Notes: generated from the sequence alone by a model not told the origin. DNA of 64,000 nt from Pontibacter vulgaris (GCF_022758145.1 NZ_JAJVDH010000002.1:558001-622000), one strand, 5' to 3'. Positions 54,917-63,985 are shown, numbered from the stretch's first letter. A program made the numbers and translations.

Positions 54917-55162
54917 ATGAAAAAAGGCATTCACCCAGAATACAGAGAGGTGGTATTTCAGGATATGACGAGTGATTTCAAATTTATCACCCGCTCAACC
55001 ATGACTTCTAGCGAAACTATCACAATGGAAGATGGCAAAGAGTACCCTGTAATCAAAGTGGAAGTTTCTTCTGCTTCTCACCCTTTCTACACTGGTAAAA
55101 ACATTTTCGTGGATACTGCTGGTCGTGTGGAAAAATTCAACACGCGTTACAAGAAAAAATAA
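54917..55162 (+). CDS. rpmE2: 50S ribosomal protein L31 type B
   Basis: An 81-residue protein of the zinc-free (type B) L31 form, which has no CxxC pair. [29 protein letters not shown] and [14 protein letters not shown] are the signatures. This form is common in Bacteroidota. It is a single-gene unit with its own promoter and terminator (55192). Confidence 0.97.
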   Translation: MKKGIHPEYREVVFQDMTSDFKFITRSTMTSSETITMEDGKEYPVIKVEVSSASHPFYTGKNIFVDTAGRVEKFNTRYKKK

Positions 55163-55191
55163 GCGGTTTCTACCGGTTAAAGCGTTTAAAT

Positions 55192-55226
55192 AAAAGTCTT
55201 CCTGAGAATATCAGGAAGACTTTTTT
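55192..55226 (+). terminator. Hairpin terminator of rpmE2
   Basis: AAAGTCTTCCTGA and its complement around a 5-base loop, followed by T's, ending 13 bp before the next start codon. Confidence 0.92.
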
Positions 55227-55238
55227 ATTTTTGTCTTT

Positions 55239-56450
55239 ATGAACATTATCCTCTTCGATGATCCTGCCATCAGGCAGAACCTGTTGCCGCTAACATTTAC
55301 CCGGCCCGTTTCAGAAATTCGGGTAGGTATACTCACGTTAGCCGAGAAATGGCAGCAGCTCACAAAACAGGCGGTTTCTTCTTTAACACAGAATTACCTG
55401 CAGGCGAAGTATGTTTCATATCACGATGTACATAACTGCTATATAAATGGTGCTATCTGCCCCACGCGCGAACTGATAGACCACATGAAAGGCCTGAGTT
55501 ATGGCGAATCGTATTGGCAGGGCGATACCCTGATCGCTTTTAACGGCGACGGACTGAACATACAGGAAGTTGAAGAGTTGATAAACCTTGCCAAAGACAG
55601 CAAGAAACGGGTTTTGGAGGGTGATGTGCCCATGATCCGCAATGTTTGGGAGATATTTGTTTACAATGGCCGTGAGATACGCAACGATTTTGCCTTGCTG
55701 ACAAAAGACCGTATAAGCCAGCCAGTGAATGATAAATTTACGGCAGTTTACGGCGAGGAAAACATTTTTATAGAAGAAGGCGCTACCATTAAAGCAGCTA
55801 TACTTAACGCAGAAGGTGGCCCCATTTATATTGGAAAGAATGCGCAGGTGCAGGAGGGAGCTATTATTAGAGGCCCGTTTGCGTTATGCGAAGGCAGCAC
55901 TATAAATATGGGCGGCAAAATGCGGGCCGATACAACTATTGGCCCATTCAGCAAAGTAGGCGGCGAAATCAGCAATTCGGTTATTTTTGGTTACTCCAAT
56001 AAAGGGCACGAAGGTTTCTTAGGCAACTCTGTGCTGGGCGAGTGGTGCAACCTCGGAGCAGATACCAATACCTCTAACATGAAGAACAATTATGCTGAGG
56101 TGAAGATATGGAACTATGGCAAGAGTGGTTTTAAAGGCACTGGCCTTCAGTTCTGTGGCCTTATTATGGGCGATCATAGCAAATGCGGCATCGATACCAT
56201 GTTTAATACCGGTACGGTGGTTGGTGTAAGTGCCAATATTTTTGGTTCAGGCTTCCCGCGTAATTTTGTGCCTTCTTTTAGTTGGGGAGGGGCATCTGGC
56301 TTCGAAACATACCAGTTGCGCAAAGTATACGAAGTGGCTGAAAAGGTAATGGACCGCCGTAACAAGGTATTAGATGCAACCGAAAAAGCTATACTTGAGG
56401 AAGTGTTCAACCAGACACAACAATACAGGGTCTGGGATAAGAAAGTTTAA
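55239..56450 (+). CDS. GlmU-like sugar nucleotidyltransferase/left-handed beta-helix protein
   Basis: A 403-residue protein. The N-terminus NIILFDDPAIRQNLLPLTFTRPVSEIR (residues 2-28 region) resembles a degenerate nucleotidyltransferase fold, and the rest (about 185-340) is a left-handed beta helix of hexapeptide repeats (IYIGKNAQVQEGAIIRGPFA; GGEISNSVIFGYSNKGHEGF). This family in Bacteroidota is called GlmU-family or putative sugar nucleotidyltransferase; activity on UDP-GlcNAc is not assured. The holB gene follows 69 bp later. Confidence 0.85.
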   Translation: MNIILFDDPAIRQNLLPLTFTRPVSEIRVGILTLAEKWQQLTKQAVSSLTQNYLQAKYVSYHDVHNCYINGAICPTRELIDHMKGLSYGESYWQGDTLIAFNGDGLNIQEVEELINLAKDSKKRVLEGDVPMIRNVWEIFVYNGREIRNDFALLTKDRISQPVNDKFTAVYGEENIFIEEGATIKAAILNAEGGPIYIGKNAQVQEGAIIRGPFALCEGSTINMGGKMRADTTIGPFSKVGGEISNSVIFGYSNKGHEGFLGNSVLGEWCNLGADTNTSNMKNNYAEVKIWNYGKSGFKGTGLQFCGLIMGDHSKCGIDTMFNTGTVVGVSANIFGSGFPRNFVPSFSWGGASGFETYQLRKVYEVAEKVMDRRNKVLDATEKAILEEVFNQTQQYRVWDKKV

Positions 56451-56515
56451 TTGTTGGTTGTTAATTGTCGATTTTCATTTTTGCGGCAATTCATAATTCT
56501 TAATTCGTAATTTAA
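56450..56515. repeat. Two degenerate heptamer repeats before holB
   Basis: Units of ATTGTTG/GTTGTTA type at 56450-56470 and four AATTNNN units at 56488-56515, ending 4 bases from the GTG start of holB. They match the types seen near rdgB and tsf. Confidence 0.75.
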
Positions 56516-56519
56516 AAAC

Positions 56520-57647
56520 GTGCAGTTTTCACAGATAAAAGGCCATCAGGAAACAAAGCGGTTGCTGACAAACTCGGTGCTACAAAACCATGTGGCGCAT
56601 GCGCAGCTGTTTTTGGGGCAGGAGGGGAGCGCCAACCTGGCGCTTGCGCTGGCCTATGCTACCTACATAAACTGCGAAGACCGGCAAGCCGATGATTCAT
56701 GTGGAACATGCGGCAGCTGCGTTAAAATGAACAAACTGGTGCACCCGGATTTTAATTTCGTGATGCCGGTTACAAGCACCAAATCCATTACCAAAGATGT
56801 GCTCAGTCAGAAGTTTCTGACAGAGTGGCGCAGCTTTGTACTTGCTAACCCTTATCAGGGGCTAAACGAGTGGATGCAGTTTATAGGCGCCGAGAACAAA
56901 CAAGGCAATATCTCGAAAGAGGAAAGCCGCCAGTTGGTAAAGCTGGTATCGCTGAAAGCATTTGAGGGAGACTATAAAATTGTACTGATCTGGTTGCCGG
57001 AGCTGATGCACCCGTTTGCCGCCAATGCCCTGTTAAAACTACTGGAAGAGCCACCTGCCAAAACGCTGTTCCTACTGGTGTCGCAGTCTGCTGAAAAGCT
57101 GCTGGCAACTATAACCTCGCGTACCCAGATCGTGCAGGTGCGGGCTTTTACAGAAGAGGAAATTATTTCTTACCTGGAAGAAAAGTATAATACCGAGAAA
57201 ACCACTGCCTACCAGATTGCCCAGTTAGCTGATGGTAGTTTAAATGCCGCGGCTAAGCTTACAAGCGAGATCAGCAGCGATTATTTTACGCTTTTCCTTA
57301 CCTGGATGCGCAATTGCTACACCCGTAAGTTTAACGAGCTGGTAGATATGAGCGAGGATTTTCAGAAGCTGGGCCGCGAGAACCAGAAAAACTTCCTGCT
57401 ATACGCGCTTAACCTTTTCCGGAAAGTAACACTTTATGGCGTAGATGCCTCTTTAATTACGTACCTGCCGCCAAACGAGCTCGACTTCGTTCAGAAATTC
57501 TCTAAGGTAATTACGCAGGACAATGCTGGCCAGCTGGCCGAAGAACTTAACCAGGCACACTACCACATAGAGCGCAACGCCAACCCTAAAATGGTATTTG
57601 TAGACAGCTCTATTCAAATTGCCGGCTACCTGCGCGGCAACAACTAA
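56520..57647 (+). CDS. holB: DNA polymerase III delta-prime subunit
   Basis: A 375-residue clamp-loader subunit starting at GTG 56520. The AAA+ fold is present but the Walker A loop reads GQEGSANLALALA, without the usual GKT, as expected for the non-ATPase delta-prime subunit. A zinc cluster CGTCGSCVKM near 62-71 and PFAANALLKLLEEPP (about 161-175) with TSRTQ are family features. hemC starts 7 bp downstream. Confidence 0.92.
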   Translation: MQFSQIKGHQETKRLLTNSVLQNHVAHAQLFLGQEGSANLALALAYATYINCEDRQADDSCGTCGSCVKMNKLVHPDFNFVMPVTSTKSITKDVLSQKFLTEWRSFVLANPYQGLNEWMQFIGAENKQGNISKEESRQLVKLVSLKAFEGDYKIVLIWLPELMHPFAANALLKLLEEPPAKTLFLLVSQSAEKLLATITSRTQIVQVRAFTEEEIISYLEEKYNTEKTTAYQIAQLADGSLNAAAKLTSEISSDYFTLFLTWMRNCYTRKFNELVDMSEDFQKLGRENQKNFLLYALNLFRKVTLYGVDASLITYLPPNELDFVQKFSKVITQDNAGQLAEELNQAHYHIERNANPKMVFVDSSIQIAGYLRGNN

Positions 57648-57654
57648 GATATTT

Positions 57655-58608
57655 ATGCAGACAGAATCAACTTTACAAACTATACGCATAGGCACACGCG
57701 GCAGCAAATTGGCGCTGTGGCAGGCAAACACCGTTGCCGATAAATTAACATCGGCAGGTTTTGCTACCGAAATTGTGATCATCAGCACCAAAGGCGACCA
57801 GGTACTGGATAAATCGCTGGATAAGATTGGGGCAAAAGGCGTTTTTACCGAAGAACTGGAAGAAAGCCTGCGTGATGGAAGTATAGAAATTGCGGTACAC
57901 AGCGCTAAAGATGTGCAGTCTACTATACCTGCCGACCTGGAACTGGTGGCTTTTATGGAGCGCGAGAAAGTGAACGACGTTATACTTTCTTTTAACCCCG
58001 ATTTTAAACTGGAACGCGATACAAAAGCTGTGATAGGTACATCATCTACACGCCGCAGGGCTTTGCTTAAAAACTATTACCCGAACATAACTACGGCGGA
58101 GTCGCGCGGAAACCTGCAAACACGCCTGAAAAAGCTGGAAGATGGCCAGTTTGATGTGCTGATGCTGGCTTATGCCGGTGTGGTTAGAATGGGTTATGAT
58201 AACCTGATTGTGCATACTTTCCCTGAAAATGAATTTGTGCCGGCTGCCGGCCAGGGAAGTGTAGCTATTGAGTGCGCCAGAAGTTTGTCTGTTGATCTGA
58301 AAAAAGCTTTAAAAGCTGCCCTCGATCATGAAGATACACACGTTTGCCTGCTGGCCGAGCGCGCTTTCCTGCGCACTATGGAAGGCGGCTGCAGCATACC
58401 TTCGTTTGCGCTGGCAACTTTAACAGAAACTGGTGTAAGTATAAATGGCGGTATCGTAAGTCTGGATGGGCAGATACTGTTGCAGGAAACCTTGATTGGT
58501 GCTAACGCACAAGCAGAAGCTATTGGCGAGCAACTGGCCAGATCTATACTTGCCAAAGGCGGTGCAGAGATACTTAAAAATATAAAAGAGCAGCGCGCAG
58601 AAGTATAA
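57655..58608 (+). CDS. hemC: Porphobilinogen deaminase (hydroxymethylbilane synthase)
   Basis: 317 residues from the ATG at 57655; a longer in-frame ATG at 57619 would overlap holB and is unlikely. The enzyme joins four porphobilinogen units to make hydroxymethylbilane for haem. IRIGTRGSKLALWQAN (about 9-24), SAKDVQ and TSSTRRRALL are present, and EGGCSIPSFALA carries the Cys that holds the dipyrromethane cofactor. Other haem genes are not adjacent. Confidence 0.97.
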   Translation: MQTESTLQTIRIGTRGSKLALWQANTVADKLTSAGFATEIVIISTKGDQVLDKSLDKIGAKGVFTEELEESLRDGSIEIAVHSAKDVQSTIPADLELVAFMEREKVNDVILSFNPDFKLERDTKAVIGTSSTRRRALLKNYYPNITTAESRGNLQTRLKKLEDGQFDVLMLAYAGVVRMGYDNLIVHTFPENEFVPAAGQGSVAIECARSLSVDLKKALKAALDHEDTHVCLLAERAFLRTMEGGCSIPSFALATLTETGVSINGGIVSLDGQILLQETLIGANAQAEAIGEQLARSILAKGGAEILKNIKEQRAEV

Positions 58609-58632
58609 TAGCAGCAGCAACTTGCTCCGGAG

Positions 58633-58676
58633 TCCCTGGGTTTATGCTTAAACAAAGTATAAACCCAGGGATTTTT
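58633..58676 (+). terminator. Hairpin terminator of the holB-hemC unit
   Basis: Perfect 13-base arms (TCCCTGGGTTTAT and complement) with a 13-base loop and a T-rich tail. Confidence 0.9.
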
Positions 58677-58788
58677 GTTTTGGTATATGCACTGGCAAAA
58701 GTTGTTTAAAAACAGCTAAAACCTGCTTGAATTTGGAATAGAGCGAAAAAATGGGAAACTTAAAGTCCGTTTTATATAAACCTGAGAT

Positions 58789-59433
58789 ATGTTTAAGAAG
58801 CAAAGTATAAAGCACCTGGTGTTATCGGCGGCTTTTGTAGTGTTGGCTCCGGCTATAGTATCTGCACAAAAAGCGCCTAAAGGCAAAGATCAGCTTGTTA
58901 CCATTTCCACGCCGCAAGGCGACATGAAGCTGGTGCTGTTTGATGATACCCCGAAGCATAAAGCCAATTTCCTGAAGCTTGCCAAGGAAGGCTTTTACGA
59001 TAATACTACCTTCCACCGCATTATAGACAGCTTTATGATACAGGGCGGCGACCCAAACACTAAAGACGACAACCCGCGCAACGATGGTGCAGGCAACCCG
59101 GGTTATACTATACCGGCCGAAATTCTGCCAAAGTATAAGCACAAACGTGGCGCTGTAGCTGCCGCACGTATGGGCGACCACATGAACCCGGAGCGCGAAT
59201 CAAGCGGATCGCAGTTTTATATTGTGGAGAACCACGATGGCACACCCATGCTGGACGAAGCTTATACTGTTTTCGGACAGGTAGTAGATGGATTGGATGT
59301 GATAGATAAAATAGCCGAACAACCTAAAGATGGCCGCGACCGCCCGCTTTCTGACATCAAGATGAAAGTGAAAGTGGAGGAGGTAAAAAAGAAAAAGATC
59401 GCTAAGAAATACAACTATACTTACAGCAACTAA
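58789..59433 (+). CDS. Exported cyclophilin-type peptidyl-prolyl isomerase
   Basis: A 214-residue protein with a signal peptide (1-26, ending VSAQ). The cyclophilin core has FHRIIDSFMIQGGDPN (about 79-94) and GSQFYIVENHDGTPMLDEAYTVFG (about 140-163), whose Arg, Gln and Phe are the catalytic set. A Lys-rich tail ends the protein. It is periplasmic, adding a third isomerase family to the two parvulin proteins at 21-25 kb. The reductase gene follows after 18 bp. Confidence 0.93.
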   Translation: MFKKQSIKHLVLSAAFVVLAPAIVSAQKAPKGKDQLVTISTPQGDMKLVLFDDTPKHKANFLKLAKEGFYDNTTFHRIIDSFMIQGGDPNTKDDNPRNDGAGNPGYTIPAEILPKYKHKRGAVAAARMGDHMNPERESSGSQFYIVENHDGTPMLDEAYTVFGQVVDGLDVIDKIAEQPKDGRDRPLSDIKMKVKVEEVKKKKIAKKYNYTYSN

Positions 59434-59451
59434 CAAACGCTGCTTATTACT

Positions 59452-60363
59452 ATGAAGAAAATACTGATTACAGGCTCAAACGGCTTGCTGGGGCAAAAGC
59501 TTGCCAAATTGTTGCTGCCACGTACCGATATAGAACTGCTGGCTACCAGCCGCGGGCAAAATAAACTGGCTTCTGTATTTCCGGCGCTGCCTTTTGCCTC
59601 AATGGATGTAACCGATAAAGCGCAGGTTGATGCAGTAGTTGCTGAATTCAGGCCGACGCATATTATTCATACAGCCGCCATGACCAACGTGGATGAATGC
59701 GAAACCAACCGCGAAGGCTGCCTGAAACTGAACGTTGAAGCGGTACAAAACCTTGTGGATGCCTGCGAAAAGTATAATGTGCACCTCATTCATCTATCCA
59801 CTGACTTTATTTTTGACGGCGAAGACGGCCCTTATAACGAAGAAGCAGTAGCAAACCCGATCAGCTTTTACGGCGAAAGCAAACGTCTTGCTGAAGAGAT
59901 TGTAAAGAGCTCAACCTGCAAGTGGGCTATACTGCGCACAGTGCTGGTGTATGGCGTAGTGCACGATTATGGCCGCACCAACATTGTGCTGTGGGTGCGC
60001 GATAGCCTGCGGGCCGGCAAAGTAATTAAAGTAGTCACCGATCAGTTCAGAACGCCAACGCTGGCCGAAGATCTGGCGATGGGTTGCTGGCTGGCTGTAG
60101 AAAAAGATGCCGAGGGTATCTTTAATATATCTGGCAAAGAAATGCTAACGCCTTACGATATGGCCCTGCAGGTAGCTGATTATTTTGATCTGGATAAATC
60201 GCTGATTGATAAAGCTGACCATACTACCTTTTCGCAGCCTGCCAAACGCCCGCCCCGCACCGGTTTTGATATTACGAAGGCCGAAACATACCTCGGATAT
60301 AAGCCTCATACTTTCCAGCAAGGTATAAAAATAGTGGCAGAGCAGGCCGAAGTATACGGTTAA
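59452..60363 (+). CDS. RmlD-like NAD(P)-dependent sugar reductase/epimerase
   Basis: A 303-residue extended SDR. KKILITGSNGLLGQKLAKLL (2-21) is the cofactor site, and the YGESKRLAEEIV pair gives the YxxxK motif. DECETNREGCLKLNVEAV and the C-terminal QPAKRPPRTGFDITK match the dTDP-4-dehydrorhamnose reductase branch. No other rml genes are near, so the substrate is unknown. It is 18 bp after the cyclophilin gene. Confidence 0.85.
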   Translation: MKKILITGSNGLLGQKLAKLLLPRTDIELLATSRGQNKLASVFPALPFASMDVTDKAQVDAVVAEFRPTHIIHTAAMTNVDECETNREGCLKLNVEAVQNLVDACEKYNVHLIHLSTDFIFDGEDGPYNEEAVANPISFYGESKRLAEEIVKSSTCKWAILRTVLVYGVVHDYGRTNIVLWVRDSLRAGKVIKVVTDQFRTPTLAEDLAMGCWLAVEKDAEGIFNISGKEMLTPYDMALQVADYFDLDKSLIDKADHTTFSQPAKRPPRTGFDITKAETYLGYKPHTFQQGIKIVAEQAEVYG

Positions 60364-60515
60364 AACCTGATTTTTTGCAGTTACAACAAGGTGCTGTATA
60401 GTATAAAAACAGTATTTTATGTGCGCCTGTAAAAGCAATTTCCTATATTAGAAGTTTAATACCAAACTACACCTAACTAAACCTAAACTAAACGCATTAA
60501 TTTTTACCCTTATTT

Positions 60516-62168
60516 ATGAGTGCTAACAAAGAATCCTGGGGCTCGCGCGTGGGTCTCATTTTGGCCATGGCCGGTAACGCCGTCGGTCTCGGAAACTTTC
60601 TGAGGTTTCCGGTACAGGCAGTACAAAATGGCGGTGGTGCCTTTATTATCCCTTACCTGGTTTGCTTTTTAGTAATGGGCATACCGCTCCTTTGGATTGA
60701 GTGGTCTATGGGCCGTTTCGGAGGAAAATTCGGTCACCACTCCACACCATTCATCCTGGATGCAATGGATAAAAGACGTTTTTGGAAGTATATCGGGGTA
60801 TTCGGTATCTGGACAAACATTGCCGTAGCAGCTTATTATTGCTACCTCGAGTCCTGGACGCTTTCGTACGTAATGCACTCACTGATGGGCTCTTTCAACG
60901 GCCTCGACCAGAATGGTGTAGCGGAGTTCTTTAACCACTACGTAAACCTGGACACTTCTACAACCGGTATACCATACGAACCAATCGTATTCTTCGTGAT
61001 CTGCTTACTGTTAAACACCTGGATTCTTTCTCAGGGGCTGGCAGCGGGTGTTGAGCGAGTTGCTAAAATAGGTATGCCGTTGCTTATAATTTTCGGTATT
61101 TTCCTGGCTTACAAAGGCTTTACAATTACTGCCGGTGAGCAGGGCGCTATTAACGATAGCTCTGTTGGCTTAAACTTCCTCTGGACTCCGAACTATGACC
61201 AGCTATGGTCGCCGAGCGTATGGTTGGCAGCTGCCGGTCAGATCTTCTTTACCTTATCAGTAGGTATGGGTACAATTCATTGCTATGCTTCTTATGTCCG
61301 TTCTAAAGATGATATTGCGCTTAACGCCATGTCTGCCGGTTGGATGAATGAGTTTGTGGAAGTAGTGCTGGGTGGTGCTATTCTTATTCCTATCTCTATC
61401 GGTTACCTGGGTATCGACCGTGTAACTGAACTGGTACAATTGGGTGGTCTGGGCCTTGGTTTTAAAACATTGCCATACCTGTTTGCACAGTGGGGGCCTA
61501 CATTAGCTGCTATCTCTGGTGTTATGTGGTTTGGCCTGTTGTTCTTTGCCGGTATAACCTCATCGCTGGCAATGGGTACGCCGTGGATCGGATTCCTGCA
61601 GGACGAGTTTAACTGGAGACGCAAACCAGCTGCCTGGTCTTTTGGTTTGATTGTGTTCCTGCTGGGTATGCCAACCGTACTATACTTTAACTATGGCGTT
61701 TTTGATGAGTATGATTACTGGGCCGGTACGGTATCGCTGGTAGTGTTTGCCTTGCTGGAGTCTGTGCTGTTTGCATGGGTATTTGGTATGAACAAAGGCT
61801 GGCGCGAGATTACATCCGGATCTGATATAAAAGTACCGAACATCTATAAGTTCATCATCAAGTTTGTAACGCCGCTGCTGTTGCTGTGGGTGTTTATTGG
61901 TTCGCTTATCACGCCAAAAGGTGGCGATTGGGGAGCAGCCCTGAGCGGAAACTGGGAACTGGATAATGGCTCTATCATCAAGAAACTGGCGAACAGCGGT
62001 TTGAAAGAACAATTAGCTGCCGCCACAGATCCTGCACAGATCTCGCACCTGGAAGAAACCATGTTCTTTGTAAACGCTTCGCGCGCATTGCTTGCCCTTG
62101 TATTCCTGAGCCTTGCGCTGCTGGTTTACATTGCTTATAAAAAACGAGTTAGAGAAGGAAGAATTTAA
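60516..62168 (+). CDS. Sodium-dependent amino-acid transporter (NSS family)
   Basis: A 550-residue protein with about 11-12 hydrophobic segments. WGSRVGLILAMAGNAVGLGN (8-27) and FLRFPVQAVQNGGGAFIIPY (about 28-47) are the sodium- and substrate-binding opening of the neurotransmitter:sodium symporter family, like LeuT, MhsT and MetP. The substrate is likely an amino acid. A 51-residue membrane protein gene begins 4 bp after its stop and looks like a small partner subunit. The 152-bp upstream gap has a C/A-rich run and no clear promoter. Confidence 0.94.
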   Translation: MSANKESWGSRVGLILAMAGNAVGLGNFLRFPVQAVQNGGGAFIIPYLVCFLVMGIPLLWIEWSMGRFGGKFGHHSTPFILDAMDKRRFWKYIGVFGIWTNIAVAAYYCYLESWTLSYVMHSLMGSFNGLDQNGVAEFFNHYVNLDTSTTGIPYEPIVFFVICLLLNTWILSQGLAAGVERVAKIGMPLLIIFGIFLAYKGFTITAGEQGAINDSSVGLNFLWTPNYDQLWSPSVWLAAAGQIFFTLSVGMGTIHCYASYVRSKDDIALNAMSAGWMNEFVEVVLGGAILIPISIGYLGIDRVTELVQLGGLGLGFKTLPYLFAQWGPTLAAISGVMWFGLLFFAGITSSLAMGTPWIGFLQDEFNWRRKPAAWSFGLIVFLLGMPTVLYFNYGVFDEYDYWAGTVSLVVFALLESVLFAWVFGMNKGWREITSGSDIKVPNIYKFIIKFVTPLLLLWVFIGSLITPKGGDWGAALSGNWELDNGSIIKKLANSGLKEQLAAATDPAQISHLEETMFFVNASRALLALVFLSLALLVYIAYKKRVREGRI

Positions 62169-62172
62169 TCTT

Positions 62173-62328
62173 ATGAATACGTCTGCACTTATTATCATGC
62201 TTACCACCTTAACACTGGTAACCGGATTAACGTTATACTTCTTCGCCAGGGTTTTAAAGACTCCACCAAAGCCGGAGCCTGACTCGTACCTCGACAACGA
62301 CGACGAGCTTGGCCGCCAGGCTTTATAG
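62173..62328 (+). CDS. MetS-like small subunit of the NSS transporter
   Basis: 51 residues from the ATG at 62173 (MNTSALIIMLTTLTLVTGLT); an in-frame ATG at 62113 lies inside the transporter and is not used. One membrane helix (about 4-26) is followed by KTPPKPEPDSYLDNDDEL. The size, position and single helix match MetS, the small partner of MetP in Corynebacterium-type methionine/alanine import. Homology is not tested, but the gene's tight spacing (4 bp) argues for a partner. Confidence 0.7.
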   Translation: MNTSALIIMLTTLTLVTGLTLYFFARVLKTPPKPEPDSYLDNDDELGRQAL

Positions 62329-62341
62329 TTACCCAGACTGA

Positions 62342-63292
62342 ATGAATAAAATAAAGCGCATTATACGCCGGTACTTTGGTTTTTCGCAACGCGAGGTAAA
62401 CGGGTTTTTGCTGCTTATACTTCTAATGGTGCTGCTTACGGCAGCACCATTTTTATTTTCTATACTTTACCAGCCAGATGCAAGTAAACATACTGCCGCC
62501 TCAGACCAGCGCATGTTAGACAGCCTGGTGGCGCAACTCGAAGCGAGGCAGCCGGAAAAAGGCTACCGGAGTAAGTATAATTTCCCTGCAGTTGCATTGC
62601 ATCCGTTTAACCCGAACGAGCTTACTGTGGAGCAGTGGCAGGCATTAGGGTTGCCAAAATACATGGCACAGCGCATACTCAACTACCGCAATAAAGTAGG
62701 CGATTTTACTTACAAAGCTGAATTAGGTAAGATTTATGGGTTGCCGGATTCCACATTCAGAAAGCTGTACCCCTACATACAATTGCCTGAAGACCGGCCA
62801 TCAAAGTATAAAACCGGCCAGGCTTACGTGAGCAACACCACACGCCCTGCCTGGAACAATAACCGCTACCCGCGAGAAAAATTTATACTTGCACCCTTCG
62901 ACATTAACACCGCCGATACTACCAAACTGAAACAGATACGCGGTATTGGCAGCAAACTATCGGCTCGTATTATTAAGTACAGAGATAAGCTAGGAGGTTT
63001 TCATAGTATGGCGCAGCTGAAGGAAGTATATGGCCTGCAACCTGATGTGGTAGATAGCTTAGTAAAGTATAGCTACGTGCGGGCTGCACAGGCAAGTATA
63101 AACGGGCTTTCTCTGAATAAAGCTACTGTAGAACAACTGAATGCACACCCCTATATTTCACCGAATGTAGCGAGGGCCATTGTAGCTTACCGGCAACAGC
63201 ACGGCGAGTATAAAGCGCTGGAAGAAGTGCGAAATGTAAAGATCGTGTCGCAGGAGTTGTATGATAAACTGAAGCCTTACCTGGTGTTGTAA
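62342..63292 (+). CDS. Helix-hairpin-helix DNA-binding membrane protein (ComEA-like repeats)
   Basis: A 316-residue protein with an N-terminal membrane helix (about 17-38) and three helix-hairpin-helix regions: about 97-150 (FNPNELTVEQWQALGLP), 180-240 (FDINTADTTKLKQIRGIGS) and 254-314 (LSLNKATVEQLNAHPYIS). The membrane anchor and tandem HhH recall the competence DNA receptor ComEA, though ComEA usually has only one HhH pair. A role in DNA binding at the envelope is plausible. It starts 13 bp after the MetS-like gene. Confidence 0.82.
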   Translation: MNKIKRIIRRYFGFSQREVNGFLLLILLMVLLTAAPFLFSILYQPDASKHTAASDQRMLDSLVAQLEARQPEKGYRSKYNFPAVALHPFNPNELTVEQWQALGLPKYMAQRILNYRNKVGDFTYKAELGKIYGLPDSTFRKLYPYIQLPEDRPSKYKTGQAYVSNTTRPAWNNNRYPREKFILAPFDINTADTTKLKQIRGIGSKLSARIIKYRDKLGGFHSMAQLKEVYGLQPDVVDSLVKYSYVRAAQASINGLSLNKATVEQLNAHPYISPNVARAIVAYRQQHGEYKALEEVRNVKIVSQELYDKLKPYLVL

Positions 63293-63300
63293 GTATAAAT

Positions 63301-63498
63301 CTAGAGGGAAATCTTTTTGAAAATGCTTCTGCCAGTAAAGAAGAGCCCCAGTAAACTGCCTAACAGTAATATACCGTTGCCTGCCAGATAGCCTTGACCG
63401 TACACAGACAGCCGCTCAAAATCAAGGGAAAGCACTGTGTTAGCTATTACCACAAAAAGTATGAGGAACACGCACAACAAAAATATTCTTACTTTCAT
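63301..63498 (-). CDS. Small two-helix membrane protein
   Basis: 65 residues from the ATG at 63498 (MKVRIFLLCVFLILFVVIAN); a TTG at 63507 opens three more codons. Two hydrophobic helices (about 4-21 and 39-56) with a YGQGYLAGNG turn; the C-terminus is basic. No family recognised. It converges on the HhH gene with 8 bp between stops. Confidence 0.6.
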   Translation of the reverse strand: MKVRIFLLCVFLILFVVIANTVLSLDFERLSVYGQGYLAGNGILLLGSLLGLFFTGRSIFKKISL

Positions 63499-63512
63499 AG
63501 CAGGCAAATGTA

Positions 63513-63536
63513 AGGGGAAACGGATCCGTTTCCCCT
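63513..63536. terminator. 24-bp perfect palindrome (likely terminator)
   Basis: Two 10-base arms (AGGGGAAACG and complement) around GATC, between the Bor-like gene's stop and the next start codon on the minus strand. There is no long T tract, so termination is probable but not certain; it might be a protein-binding site. Confidence 0.55.
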
Positions 63537-63542
63537 CATTAT

Positions 63543-63836
63543 TTATTTTGTAACAGTTGTAGTAGTAGGAGTATAAATTCCGAATGTAAGACCAGCAATC
63601 AGACCATCAATAAAAGAATGCTCTGTTTTAACTGTATAATCTTTGGCGCCACCAGCCATTTCAACTGGATTTGACACGCTTACTGGTGCAAGGCCATACA
63701 CTACATAGTGGTTCATCTTTTTTACTTGTGTGCTACCTTGTGCGCCATTACCTACTACAGTTGTGTAAGTATAGCATGATGTTAACATAGAAGACATTAG
63801 CATCGCTGCTGCGAACATTTTTACTGTTTTTTTCAT
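63543..63836 (-). CDS. Bor-family lipoprotein
   Basis: 97 residues from the ATG at 63836 (MKKTVKMFAAAMLMSSMLTS); an ATG at 63869 adds 11 residues before the signal peptide. Cys21 follows MLTS, a lipobox. The mature part ends GGAKDYTVKTEHSFIDGLIAGLTFGIYTP in two segments that match the end of the lambda Bor/Iss lipoprotein family (GGA...VKTE...GLLGFITLGIYTP). Bor proteins sit in the outer membrane; in enterobacteria they aid serum survival, but no such role should be assumed here. Confidence 0.8.
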   Translation of the reverse strand: MKKTVKMFAAAMLMSSMLTSCYTYTTVVGNGAQGSTQVKKMNHYVVYGLAPVSVSNPVEMAGGAKDYTVKTEHSFIDGLIAGLTFGIYTPTTTTVTK

Positions 63837-63940
63837 TTGGCTATAAATTAAGTTGAAAAACAGTCTCAAATATAGAAATTTTACTATTATAAATATAAAG
63901 CCAAATAGTTAAAAATTATTTAGTTCGCATAATGTGTTCA

Positions 63941-63985
63941 AAGTATACCCTAAGAAGTATAAGCCTTGGCCTGTATAAAAGTATA
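63941..63985. repeat. Cluster of three AAGTATA words
   Basis: Copies at 63941-63947, 63955-63961 and 63979-63985, same orientation, in the gap at the right window edge. No gene is seen in 63837-64000. Confidence 0.75.
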
